A DNA stretch of 23,562 nt from RGVT01 sp037129475 (GCA_037129475.1 JBAXUY010000043.1:1-23562), one strand, 5' to 3'; shown: positions 16,209 to 22,691, counted from the stretch's first letter. Numbers and translations: made by a program. Notes: generated from the letters alone by a model not told the origin.

Positions 16209-16982
16209 CTACAGCGGACCGCTGATGCCGCCGTCCTTTCGCACGCGCCAGAAGTGAATGGCCAGCAGGAGCGCCACGGCGAGCGGGATCGCGATGCAAT
16301 GGAGCACGTAGAACCGATTGAGCGTCTCCTCGCCCACGAACCGGGCCCCGAGCAGGCCGAACCGGGCGTCGGACGCATCGGTGATCATGTCGATGCCGCC
16401 GATCGTGAGCAGTTGCTGGCCGGGACCCTCGTAGCCCAGGATCGGGGTGGCGCGGGCCATGTTGGAGCCCACGGTGATCGCCCAGATCGCCAACTGGTCC
16501 CACGGGAGCAGGTATCCGGTGAACGAGAGAAGCAGCGTGAGCAGGAGCAGGATCACGCCGATCACCCAGTTGAACTCCCGTGGCGGCTTGTAGCTGCCGG
16601 TGAGGAACACGCGATACATGTGCAGCCACGTCGTGATCACCATGGCGTGCGCGCCCCAGCGGTGGAGTTCACGCAGGATGCCGAGGCTCGTGACGTCGCG
16701 CAGGGCGAGGATGTCGTTGTAGGCCCATTCGAGCGTGGGGCGGTAATAGAACATCAGCAGCACGCCCGTCACCGTCTCGACGAGGAACAGGAAGAACGTG
16801 ACGCCGCCCATGCACCACGTGAACGAGAGGGCGATGCCCTGCTTCTTGATCGAGACGGGGTGCAGATGCAGGAAGAAATTGGTCAGCATCACCACGATCC
16901 GATTCCGCCGGTCGAGCGGCATCGGATGACGGAAGATGCTCTTCCAAATCTGGGAGTTGCGGATCGTTTCGCCGATGGCCAT
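16209..16982 (-). CDS. Cytochrome b6-like N-terminal half of cytochrome b
   Basis: A 257-residue protein with about four main helices. Heme b ligand pairs are H107/H121 (13 residues between) and H228/H243 (14 residues between); the longer second spacing is the b6 pattern. C57 in SFTWCMGGVTFFLFLVETVTG aligns with the Cys of cytochrome b6 that holds heme ci/cn covalently. Other landmarks are MFYYRPTLEWAYNDI and GYLLPWDQLAIWAITVGSN. Together with the following gene it makes a split cytochrome b, the quinol-oxidising core of the complex. It starts 27 nt after the Rieske gene, with AGGAAG upstream of the ATG at 16982. Confidence 0.94.
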   Translation of the reverse strand: MAIGETIRNSQIWKSIFRHPMPLDRRNRIVVMLTNFFLHLHPVSIKKQGIALSFTWCMGGVTFFLFLVETVTGVLLMFYYRPTLEWAYNDILALRDVTSLGILRELHRWGAHAMVITTWLHMYRVFLTGSYKPPREFNWVIGVILLLLTLLLSFTGYLLPWDQLAIWAITVGSNMARATPILGYEGPGQQLLTIGGIDMITDASDARFGLLGARFVGEETLNRFYVLHCIAIPLAVALLLAIHFWRVRKDGGISGPL

Positions 16983-17009
16983 GGATCAATCGCTTCCTGA
17001 ATCTGTGTG

Positions 17010-18065
17010 CTAGACGGTGACGAAGGACTCGGGGTCGGCCCACTGGCCGAGCTCCTCCTGGAACGTGCGGCTCTTGTCGACCTCGAGCTGGCCGTCGTCG
17101 GAAATCCGAATCGCATACCGTTCGAGCGGCCGCGGGGCCGGACCCTCGAAGTTCACGCCGTCCTTGTAGAAGCCGCTGCCGTGGCAGGGGCACTTGAACT
17201 TCTGTTCCGCCTCGAGCCAGTTCGGCGTGCAGCCGAGGTGGGTGCAGACGGTCTTGAGGGCATAGATCTGCTGTTGCCCCTGGACATCGCCATTCACGAC
17301 CCACACGCCGTATTGCGCGACGAACTTCGTCTCCACCTTGCCGGACGGGAATCCTTCCTTGGAGCCCACCTTGAACCGGCTGGGCGGTTCGGCCAACACG
17401 TTGGGGAAGAAAAAGCGGGCCAGCCCGAGCGAGAAGAGCCCGCCCGTCACGGAAAGTGCGGTGAACCCCATCGCCATGAACGAACCAAGGGCGATTTCGA
17501 GGAACCCGCGTCGATCTTCTTCGTCCTCGGCCTTTTTCGCCGCCGGCTTCGCGGGACGCGGCGGCACGGCCTTCGATGCGGGCGCGGCCTTCGCGGCATG
17601 CTCGCCGGCAGTCGGCTTGGCGGCGGCCGGTCGCGCGGGCCGCTGCGGTGCGTCGGTCTTGCTCACGGGGCCGGGCTTCGCCCCGGCCCGTGCCGCGGCG
17701 AGGATGCTCGCCGTGTCGCGGACGGCGGCAGGCTTGGGTGCGGCCGGCTTCGCCGCTTTGGCGGCCGCCGGCTTCTCGGCCGGCTTCTCGGCCGGCTTGG
17801 CTGCGGCCGCCTTGGCAGGCGCCGCGACAGCGCCACCCTTGCCGGCGCGGGCCAACGCCATGATTTCGGCCACGCTCGGTCGGGCGCCGCCCGCGGCCGC
17901 CTTCACCGGAGCCGGCTTCTCCGTTGCGGAGACAGCGCTCACCGGAGCGTCTGGCGGCTCGGCAGCGGGCGCGGACTCTGCGGCGGGCGCGGGGCTCGCC
18001 GCCCCCGACTGTGCCCGCGCGGCCGCGAGGATCTCTGCGACCGACATCTTCTTTTTTTCAGCCAT
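17010..18065 (-). CDS. Rieske [2Fe-2S] protein with long repeat-bearing N-terminal region
   Basis: A 351-residue iron-sulfur subunit of the bc-type complex. The cluster motifs are CTHLGC (C274, H276, C279) and CPCHGSGF (C292, C294, H295). One membrane anchor spans about 190-219, preceded by DRRGFLEIALGSF, and the cluster domain follows in the periplasm. Residues 1-185 form an Ala/Pro/Lys-rich, probably disordered region with three copies of a short motif: SVAEILAAARA (8-18), SVAEIMALARA (64-74) and TASILAAARA (118-127). The ATG at 18065 has GAGG eight bases upstream. The frame is open upstream to 18203, so an earlier start is possible, as is the ATG at 18047. It is the first gene of the operon. 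Confidence 0.93.
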   Translation of the reverse strand: MAEKKKMSVAEILAAARAQSGAASPAPAAESAPAAEPPDAPVSAVSATEKPAPVKAAAGGARPSVAEIMALARAGKGGAVAAPAKAAAAKPAEKPAEKPAAAKAAKPAAPKPAAVRDTASILAAARAGAKPGPVSKTDAPQRPARPAAAKPTAGEHAAKAAPASKAVPPRPAKPAAKKAEDEEDRRGFLEIALGSFMAMGFTALSVTGGLFSLGLARFFFPNVLAEPPSRFKVGSKEGFPSGKVETKFVAQYGVWVVNGDVQGQQQIYALKTVCTHLGCTPNWLEAEQKFKCPCHGSGFYKDGVNFEGPAPRPLERYAIRISDDGQLEVDKSRTFQEELGQWADPESFVTV

Positions 18066-18183
18066 CTCGATCGCCTCGACGGCCTCGCTGGACCCATCTT
18101 CACGAATGCGGCCGATTCGTCCGCGAACTCGCCAAGCGGGTGCGAAAACCGTTCGGAAATCTTGTTTTCGACCGGGTTTTGTG

Positions 18184-18209
18184 GAGTTCGTGATTTTTTT
18201 CACGAACTC
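18184..18209 (-). promoter_or_regulatory. Perfect 10-bp hairpin at the predicted 5' end of the operon transcript
   Basis: GAGTTCGTGA (18184-18193) and TCACGAACTC (18200-18209) are exact inverted repeats around a six-base T (plus) / A (minus) loop. The hairpin starts about seven bases downstream of the -10 element, so it would form the very 5' end of the mRNA. As DNA it could be a repressor operator; as RNA it could stabilise the long transcript. Both roles are inference. It is far from the end of any upstream gene, so a terminator is unlikely. Confidence 0.6.
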
Positions 18210-18215
18210 TTTTTA

Positions 18216-18243
18216 ACTGTATCGACCTCGCCGAAGGTGTCAA
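18216..18243 (-). promoter_or_regulatory. Sigma70-like promoter of the respiratory operon
   Basis: On the minus strand the sequence reads TTGACA (18243-18238), a 16-base spacer, then TACAGT (18221-18216). The -35 is a perfect consensus and the -10 matches at four of six positions. Transcription would begin near 18209, giving a leader of about 145 nt before the Rieske ATG. No comparably good promoter was noticed inside the operon, though none was searched for exhaustively. Confidence 0.6.
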
Positions 18244-18284
18244 CGTCAGACCAGGTCGGTTTCGCCGAAGATCTGCCGGCATCC

Positions 18285-18314
18285 TTGCTCCCGCACGGGT
18301 GATCCAGCCACAAT
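18285..18314 (+). promoter_or_regulatory. Weak candidate promoter for purD
   Basis: TTGCTC (18285-18290), an 18-base spacer and CACAAT (18309-18314) form a pair with four of six matches each. The start would lie near 18321, about 64 bases before the purD GTG. The match is modest and other start sites are possible. Confidence 0.3.
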
Positions 18315-18384
18315 CCGCCCCGTTGCCATGCGAACGGCATGTTGTGCGTTCGTGGCGTAACCCCCGCCGGAAGGAGTCTGGAAC

Positions 18385-19731
18385 GTGCCCCCATCGCGCC
18401 GTGTGCTGATTATTGGCGGCGGGGGCCGGGAGCATGCGCTGGCCTGGAAACTGCGACGCGACGGGGCCGAAGTGCTCGTGGCGCCGGGCAATGCCGGGAC
18501 GGCCCTGATCGCCGAAAACCTGCCCGTGTCGGCCACCGACGTGCCCGCACTCGTGCGCGTGGCCCGTGAGCGCAGCGTCGACCTCACCGTGGTCGGGCCC
18601 GAGGCGCCGCTCGTGGCCGGGATCGTCGATGCCTTCGTGGCGGCCGGCCTGCGGATCTTCGGCCCCACGGCCCGGGCGGCCCAGCTCGAGGGCAGCAAGC
18701 TCTTCTGCAAACAGATTCTTCACCGCGGTGACGTGCCGACCGCGATGTTCCGCGAGTTTCGTTCGGTCGCCGCTGCGCGCGAGTTCCTGGCGGCCCGAGA
18801 CGACATGCCGATCGTCGTGAAGGCCGACGGGCTCGCCGCCGGCAAGGGCGTGTTCGTGTGCGACGATCGCGAGGCGGCGCTCGCCGCGGTCGAGGCGCTC
18901 GGCAGTGATCCACAGTTCGCGGCCGCCGCGAAGGGCATCCTGATCGAGGAGCGGCTCGACGGCGTGGAGGTGAGCGTGATGGCGATCACCGACGGCCGCA
19001 CGATCGTCACGCTGCCTCCGCTCCAGGATCACAAGGCCGCGTACGACGGCGATCAAGGACCCAACACGGGCGGCATGGGTGCCTATTGTCCGACCCCGTT
19101 CGTCGATGCCGAGCTCCTCGCCGACATCGAGGCCCGCATCCTCGTGCCGACCGTGCACGCGATGCGGCGCGCGAAAGTGCCCTTTCAGGGCGTCCTGTAC
19201 GCGGGGCTCATGCTGACGTCGCAAGGGCCGAAAGTGCTCGAATTCAACGCTCGGTTCGGTGATCCCGAGTGCGAGGCGCTGATGGTGCTTCTCGAGTCGA
19301 GTCTGCTCGACATGCTCGACGCCGTCGCCGATCGGCGGCTGGAGACCGTCGAGCCGCCGGCGTGGCGGTCGGGGGCGAGCGTGACGGTGGTGATGGCCTC
19401 CGAGGGCTATCCCGGCCCCGTGGAGAAAGGCCGTGTGATCCGCGGGCTCGCGGCCGCCGACGCCCTTCCCGGCGTCGAGGTCTTTCACGCCGCCACGAAG
19501 CTCGGGGCCGACGGCAGCGTGCTCAGCGACGGTGGCCGAACGCTCGCCGTCACGGCCGTGGGCGACTCCCTCGCCCGTGCGAAGCTGCTCGCCTATTCGG
19601 GCGTGAAGGAGATCCGCTGGCCGGGCGCCTGGTGCCGGAAGGACATCTCCGACAAGGCCACCGCGCACGAGTTGGCGTCGGCCGGGCGCGAACCCGCCGT
19701 CGCATCCGGTGGCAACGGAGCGACCACATGA
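18385..19731 (+). CDS. purD: Phosphoribosylamine-glycine ligase (GAR synthetase)
   Basis: A 448-residue ATP-grasp enzyme of de novo purine synthesis that joins phosphoribosylamine and glycine using ATP. Signatures in order: VLIIGGGGREHALAW (7-21), APGNAGT (33-39), VVGPEAPLVAGIVD (69-82), the ATP-grasp lysine region PIVVKADGLAAGKGV (142-156), PLQDHKAAYDGDQGPNTGGMGAY (about 212-234), and the metal and substrate loop LEFNARFGDPE (285-295). It starts with GTG, with AAGGAG eight bases upstream. About 25 C-terminal residues beyond the GVKEIRWPGAWCRKDI region are unremarkable Ala/Gly-rich sequence. The stop overlaps the next ATG as ATGA. Confidence 0.96.
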   Translation: MPPSRRVLIIGGGGREHALAWKLRRDGAEVLVAPGNAGTALIAENLPVSATDVPALVRVARERSVDLTVVGPEAPLVAGIVDAFVAAGLRIFGPTARAAQLEGSKLFCKQILHRGDVPTAMFREFRSVAAAREFLAARDDMPIVVKADGLAAGKGVFVCDDREAALAAVEALGSDPQFAAAAKGILIEERLDGVEVSVMAITDGRTIVTLPPLQDHKAAYDGDQGPNTGGMGAYCPTPFVDAELLADIEARILVPTVHAMRRAKVPFQGVLYAGLMLTSQGPKVLEFNARFGDPECEALMVLLESSLLDMLDAVADRRLETVEPPAWRSGASVTVVMASEGYPGPVEKGRVIRGLAAADALPGVEVFHAATKLGADGSVLSDGGRTLAVTAVGDSLARAKLLAYSGVKEIRWPGAWCRKDISDKATAHELASAGREPAVASGGNGATT

Positions 19732-20735
19732 AACTGCGCGTCGGCATCGTCGGCCTGGGCAGCCAATGGGAGACGCGATACCTGCCCGCCCTCCGCTCGC
19801 TCGCGGACCGCTACGAGGTGCGCGGCGTCTGCGAGCAGGTTTCGCACCTGGCGCGGCGGGCTGCCGGCGAACTGGGCACCGTGGCCTTCGATGGCTACCG
19901 GGCGCTGGCCGCCCGCGACGACATCGACGCGCTGCTCTACCTCTCCGACCAGTGGTATGGAACGGCGCCGATCCTCGCGGCCTGTGACTTCGGCAAGGCC
20001 ATCTATTCGGCGATCTCGTTTCCCGTCGATCCCGAGGAGGCCCGCCTGCTCCGCACACGCGTCGATGAATCGGGGGTTGCGTTCATGGCCGAACTGCCGC
20101 GCCGCTACGCGCCGGCCACGCTGCGGCTCAAGGAGCTCATCGCCACGCACCTCGGCCAGCCACGCATGCTCTTCTGCCACCGCCGCGTGCCCCTGTCACA
20201 GACTCCGCTGAGCCCGCCGCCACGTGACCGCGCCAGCGAGGCGCGCGACCTCATGGAACTCGTCGACTGGTGCCGCTACGCGGCGGGCACCGAGCCGACG
20301 AGCGTGGTCGCGGTGCGGCATGCCGAGGTGCCGGGCGGCCACACCGACGATTACCAGATGATGAGTCTCGATTTCTCGCAGACAGGCAGGCCCGGCGACG
20401 GGGCGATCGCCCAGATCAGCTGCGGCTACTACATGCCGAAGCAGTGGGAGGAGGCCGTGGGGTTCCGCCCGCCCCCCGCCCTCCAGGTGGTGTGCGAGCA
20501 CGGCATCGCGTTCGTCGACCTGCCCGCGAGCCTCGTGTGGTTCGACGCGGTGGGCCGCCACCAGGAGTCGCTCGACAGCGAGCGGCCCGTGGGCGAGCAC
20601 ATGCTCGTGCAGTTTCACCGCAAGGTGACGAGCCTCGTGCGGGCCCTGAGCGGCCTCGACGACACGCTGCGGGCGATGCAGATCGTGCAAGCCGCCGCCA
20701 CGAGCCAGGCCGAAGGCCGCCGCGTCGCGGTGTGA
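19728..20735 (+). CDS. Gfo/Idh/MocA-family protein lacking the EKP motif
   Basis: A 335-residue protein with an N-terminal Rossmann fold: MKLRVGIVGLGSQWETRYLPAL, then GVCEQ and the short strand YLSDQWYG. A C-terminal alpha/beta domain follows, as in NAD(P)-dependent sugar or cyclitol oxidoreductases. The family's catalytic EKP motif should follow GKAIYSAI at about 89-96, but the protein reads SFPVDPEEA, so the Lys is absent. The glycine motif is GLGSQW rather than the usual GxGxxG/A. This suggests altered chemistry or a non-catalytic role; the substrate is unknown. It overlaps purD by four bases with GGAG seven bases before the ATG, so the two are co-translated, though no functional link is evident. 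Confidence 0.8.
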   Translation: MKLRVGIVGLGSQWETRYLPALRSLADRYEVRGVCEQVSHLARRAAGELGTVAFDGYRALAARDDIDALLYLSDQWYGTAPILAACDFGKAIYSAISFPVDPEEARLLRTRVDESGVAFMAELPRRYAPATLRLKELIATHLGQPRMLFCHRRVPLSQTPLSPPPRDRASEARDLMELVDWCRYAAGTEPTSVVAVRHAEVPGGHTDDYQMMSLDFSQTGRPGDGAIAQISCGYYMPKQWEEAVGFRPPPALQVVCEHGIAFVDLPASLVWFDAVGRHQESLDSERPVGEHMLVQFHRKVTSLVRALSGLDDTLRAMQIVQAAATSQAEGRRVAV

Positions 20736-20747
20736 CGCACGTTTTTT
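20722..20747 (+). terminator. Possible weak intrinsic terminator after the Gfo/Idh/MocA-family gene
   Basis: GCGTC (20722-20726) and GACGC (20734-20738) form a five-base stem with a seven-base loop. The run of six T starts four bases after the stem. The stem includes the stop codon of the gene. It is short, so termination may also depend on the strong palindromes downstream. Confidence 0.35.
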
Positions 20748-20767
20748 AAAGTCAACTCGCCCGCGCT

Positions 20768-20909
20768 GGCTTCGGGCTCCCCATATCCCGTCGCCGGACG
20801 TTCACTGCGCCCATCCATGGGCTCCGTTCACTCGGAGTGACTGGCGCTGCGCCATCCTGGCTGCGCTGGTCACATACGCCGGCTCCCGGGACATGGGGAG
20901 CCCGAAGCC
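20768..20909. mobile_element. MITE-like palindromic element with 17-bp terminal inverted repeats
   Basis: The element begins GGCTTCGGGCTCCCCAT (20768-20784) and ends with its exact reverse complement (20893-20909), giving a unit of 142 bp with no coding capacity. A diverged copy lies at 1164-1293. The 31-bp end segment is also found alone near 60-90 and at 20986-21014. No target-site duplication is visible at its borders, so transposition is unproven and it could be a repeat of another type. Confidence 0.6.
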
Positions 20910-20915
20910 TCCTTC

Positions 20916-20969
20916 GTAGCGACAGAGCTCCAGCTCTGTCGATCGACAGGCCTGGAGGCCTGTCGCTAC
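20916..20969. repeat. Double-hairpin palindromic repeat
   Basis: Two perfect 10-bp hairpins lie side by side: CGACAGAGCT-CC-AGCTCTGTCG (20920-20941) and CGACAGGCCT-GG-AGGCCTGTCG (20944-20965). GTAG (20916-20919) pairs with CTAC (20966-20969) around them. The outer arms also pair over ten bases (GTAGCGACAG with CTGTCGCTAC), so a single long hairpin is an alternative fold. It lies between two convergent genes and may act as a two-way terminator or a REP-type element. Confidence 0.8.
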
Positions 20970-20985
20970 AGCGCCGAGAACTTTC

Positions 20986-21014
20986 GGCGACGGGATATGG
21001 GGAGCCCGAAGCCG
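20986..21014. repeat. Partial end of the MITE-like element
   Basis: The sequence CGGCGACGGGATATGGGG plus AGCCCGAAGCC repeats one end of the 142-bp element and is identical to the copy near 60-90. The rest of the element is missing, so this is a solo end or a truncated copy. It lies just beyond the stop codon of the dehydrogenase gene. Confidence 0.65.
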
Positions 21015-21024
21015 GTGCGTCGTG

Positions 21025-22095
21025 CTACAACGCAGCCACGACGAGGTCGCCGACTTCGCGTGTGCCGTGGCCCATTTTGCCGGCGGCCTGGCTCTTCATC
21101 TTCGTGCCGGTCACGTGGGCCACCGCCTTGTCGATGCGGGCGCCAGCCACCGGGTGGCCGGAGTGCTCGAGCAGCATCGCCATCGCGTTGATCGCCGCGA
21201 TCGGGTTGATGACGTTTTGGCCGGTGTACTTGGGCGCGCTGCCTCCCATCGGCTCGAACATGCTCACGCCCCCCTTGTCGGGATTCAGGTTGGCACCCGC
21301 GGCCACGCCCATGCCGCCCTGCAGGATGCCGCCGAGGTCGGTGATGATGTCGCCGAACATGTTCGTGGTCACGATCACGTCGTAGGCGTCGGGGTTCTTC
21401 ACCATCCACATGCAGCAGGCATCGACGTGGTTGTAGTCGGTCTTCACGTCGGGATAGTCCTTGGCCACCTCCTGGAACGTGCGCCACCAGAGATCGTGGC
21501 CGAACGTGAGCACGTTGGTCTTGGCGACGAGCGTGAGCGTCTTCTTGGGGCTGTTGCGCTTGCGTGTGTAGTCGAAGGCCCAGCGGATGCACCGCTCGCA
21601 GCCCTTTCGCGTGTACACCGCCTGCTGCACGGCCACCTCGTCGGGCGTGCCCTTCTTGAGATAGCCGCCCACGCCGCAGTAGAGGTCTTCGGTATTTTCG
21701 CGGACGACCACGAAGTCGATGTCCTTCGGGCCGCGACCGGCGAGCGGCGTTTCCACGCCCGGCAGGAGTTTCACGGGGCGGAGGTTGATGTATTGGTCGA
21801 GCTTGAATCGCAGATCGAGCAGGAGCCCCTTCTCGAGAATGCCGGGGGCGACCTGTGGGTGGCCGATCGCGCCGAGGAAGATCGCGTCCTTCGTGCGCAG
21901 GAGATCGAGGCCGCCCTCGGGGATGATCTCGCCCGTCTTCAGATACCGGTCGCCGCCCCAGTCGAGCGTTTCGACGTCGTACGTGAAGCCTTCGAGCTTC
22001 GCGACGGCCGCCAGCACCTTCATGGCCTCGGCGGTGACTTCGGGCCCGGTGCCGTCTCCGGGGATGGCGGCGATCTTCAGCGTCTTCGAGGCCAT
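21025..22095 (-). CDS. Isocitrate/isopropylmalate dehydrogenase family enzyme (3-isopropylmalate- or tartrate/D-malate-type)
   Basis: A 356-residue decarboxylating beta-hydroxyacid dehydrogenase. Substrate arginines are R96, R106 and R132 (LDLRFKLDQYINLRP, VVVRENTEDLY) with Y139, K192 (AKTN) and the metal aspartates D225, D249 and D253 (NMFGDIITD). The block DQYINLRPVKLLPGVETPLAGR followed by DIDFVVVRENTE resembles the tartrate/D-malate branch. In the cofactor loop, GSAPKYTGQNVINP has the Lys-Tyr pair known from NADP-dependent isocitrate dehydrogenase, not the Asp of NAD enzymes. LeuB (leucine synthesis) is the most likely annotation, but no leu genes are nearby and the substrate cannot be settled from sequence. 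The ATG at 22095 has GAGGAG 12 bases upstream. Confidence 0.9.
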   Translation of the reverse strand: MASKTLKIAAIPGDGTGPEVTAEAMKVLAAVAKLEGFTYDVETLDWGGDRYLKTGEIIPEGGLDLLRTKDAIFLGAIGHPQVAPGILEKGLLLDLRFKLDQYINLRPVKLLPGVETPLAGRGPKDIDFVVVRENTEDLYCGVGGYLKKGTPDEVAVQQAVYTRKGCERCIRWAFDYTRKRNSPKKTLTLVAKTNVLTFGHDLWWRTFQEVAKDYPDVKTDYNHVDACCMWMVKNPDAYDVIVTTNMFGDIITDLGGILQGGMGVAAGANLNPDKGGVSMFEPMGGSAPKYTGQNVINPIAAINAMAMLLEHSGHPVAGARIDKAVAHVTGTKMKSQAAGKMGHGTREVGDLVVAAL

Positions 22096-22134
22096 GCGTT
22101 GGCGATGCTCCTCAGGTGCGTGGTGGGAGCGCGA

Positions 22135-22162
22135 AATCTAGCCGACACCCACGCTCGTGCAA
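22135..22162 (-). promoter_or_regulatory. Sigma70-like promoter of the dehydrogenase gene
   Basis: On the minus strand, TTGCAC (22162-22157), a 16-base spacer and TAGATT (22140-22135) precede the ATG by about 40 bases. Both boxes match consensus at four or more positions. This allows transcription independent of the zinc-ribbon gene upstream. Confidence 0.5.
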
Positions 22163-22198
22163 ACCCGCCGCCGTACCGCGGCCCTGCGGGCGTGAAGC

Positions 22199-22531
22199 TT
22201 AGTTCTGGCTGAAGTCGAGCTTCTTGCCCGTCTTGATCCCGAGCGGGTTCTTCAGGAACCGCTGCCGGCAGGCGTCGCACAGATCGAATCGCAGCGACTG
22301 CGTGCCTTCGTTGAACAGCACGTCGCGGTCGAGATCATGATCGTCGATCGATTCGAGAAGATCCTGCATTTCCTCGAGATGATCCGCCTGCTCGCCGCAA
22401 GCGTCGTCGTCGGGGCAGCCGGATTCACACGACTCCTCGACCGCCTGGAACACCTCGATTTTGACCACATGCCGCACGTCGGTGGCCGTGTCGATCGGCC
22501 GCTTGCAGAAGTCACACGAGTAATGAAGCAT
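22199..22531 (-). CDS. Small Cys-rich zinc-ribbon-like protein, unknown function
   Basis: A 110-residue acidic protein. A CxxC pair at the start (C6, C9 in SCDFCKRP) and another near the end (C85, C88 in LCDACRQRF) would form a four-Cys zinc ribbon. Between them lie three more cysteines (C35, C39, C45 in ESCESGCPDDDACGE) and a strongly acidic helix (about 47-72) that could be a coiled coil or protein-binding surface. The tail is basic (GIKTGKKLDF). The ATG at 22531 is chosen for its GGAGG six bases upstream; the in-frame ATG at 22573 has no better site. It is divergent from the HNH gene. I do not recognise the family. Confidence 0.75.
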   Translation of the reverse strand: MLHYSCDFCKRPIDTATDVRHVVKIEVFQAVEESCESGCPDDDACGEQADHLEEMQDLLESIDDHDLDRDVLFNEGTQSLRFDLCDACRQRFLKNPLGIKTGKKLDFSQN

Positions 22532-22661
22532 GAACGCCTCCGAGGACTGGCTCGCCGGGATGGATCGACGCATCCGCCTGATCCCGTGAGTCTGCCTGCA
22601 ACCTGCGTGAAAGGCAAGGGATCGCCCTGGCGGGAAGGCAGGCTGGACGGTTCGGGAATGT

Positions 22662-22691
22662 TTGGCAGTCGGGAGGGTGTCCGACTACACT
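22662..22691 (+). promoter_or_regulatory. Candidate promoter of the HNH endonuclease gene
   Basis: TTGGCA (22662-22667), an 18-base spacer and TACACT (22686-22691) form a good sigma70-like pair. The start would fall near 22698, about 45 bases before the chosen ATG at 22743. This argues against the TTG at 22662 as the start codon. Confidence 0.5.

Larger units (their letters stand above)
18066..18384. other. Divergent intergenic region between the respiratory operon and purD
   Basis: These 319 bases hold no convincing gene. They contain the predicted operon promoter, the hairpin at its start point and a leader of about 145 nt for the Rieske gene. There is also a weaker possible purD promoter and the inverted repeat CATGC-gaacg-GCATG near 18331-18345. 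The sequence TCGCCGAAG occurs twice (18228 and 18262) around the -35 side of the operon promoter, possibly a binding site for a regulator; that is speculative. Confidence 0.6.

Noticed and set aside
11819..16225. Plus-strand open frame of 1468 codons antisense to the octaheme cytochrome and cytochrome b genes
   Set aside because: Same reason: a codon-bias shadow of the real minus-strand genes, with Arg/Glu/His-rich composition and no domains.
18066..18203. Longer Rieske protein starting at 18203
   Set aside because: This start falls inside the hairpin at the predicted transcript start and lacks a ribosome site; the ATG at 18065 has GAGG at a good distance. The longer form is not formally excluded.
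18100..20058. Minus-strand open frame of 652 codons across the operon promoter and opposite purD
   Set aside because: It covers a likely promoter region and runs antisense to the clearly conserved purD; no domain is visible.
20768..21014. Possible CRISPR array in the repeat-rich convergent region
   Set aside because: The repeats are palindromic elements of different sizes without regular spacers, and no cas gene is present.
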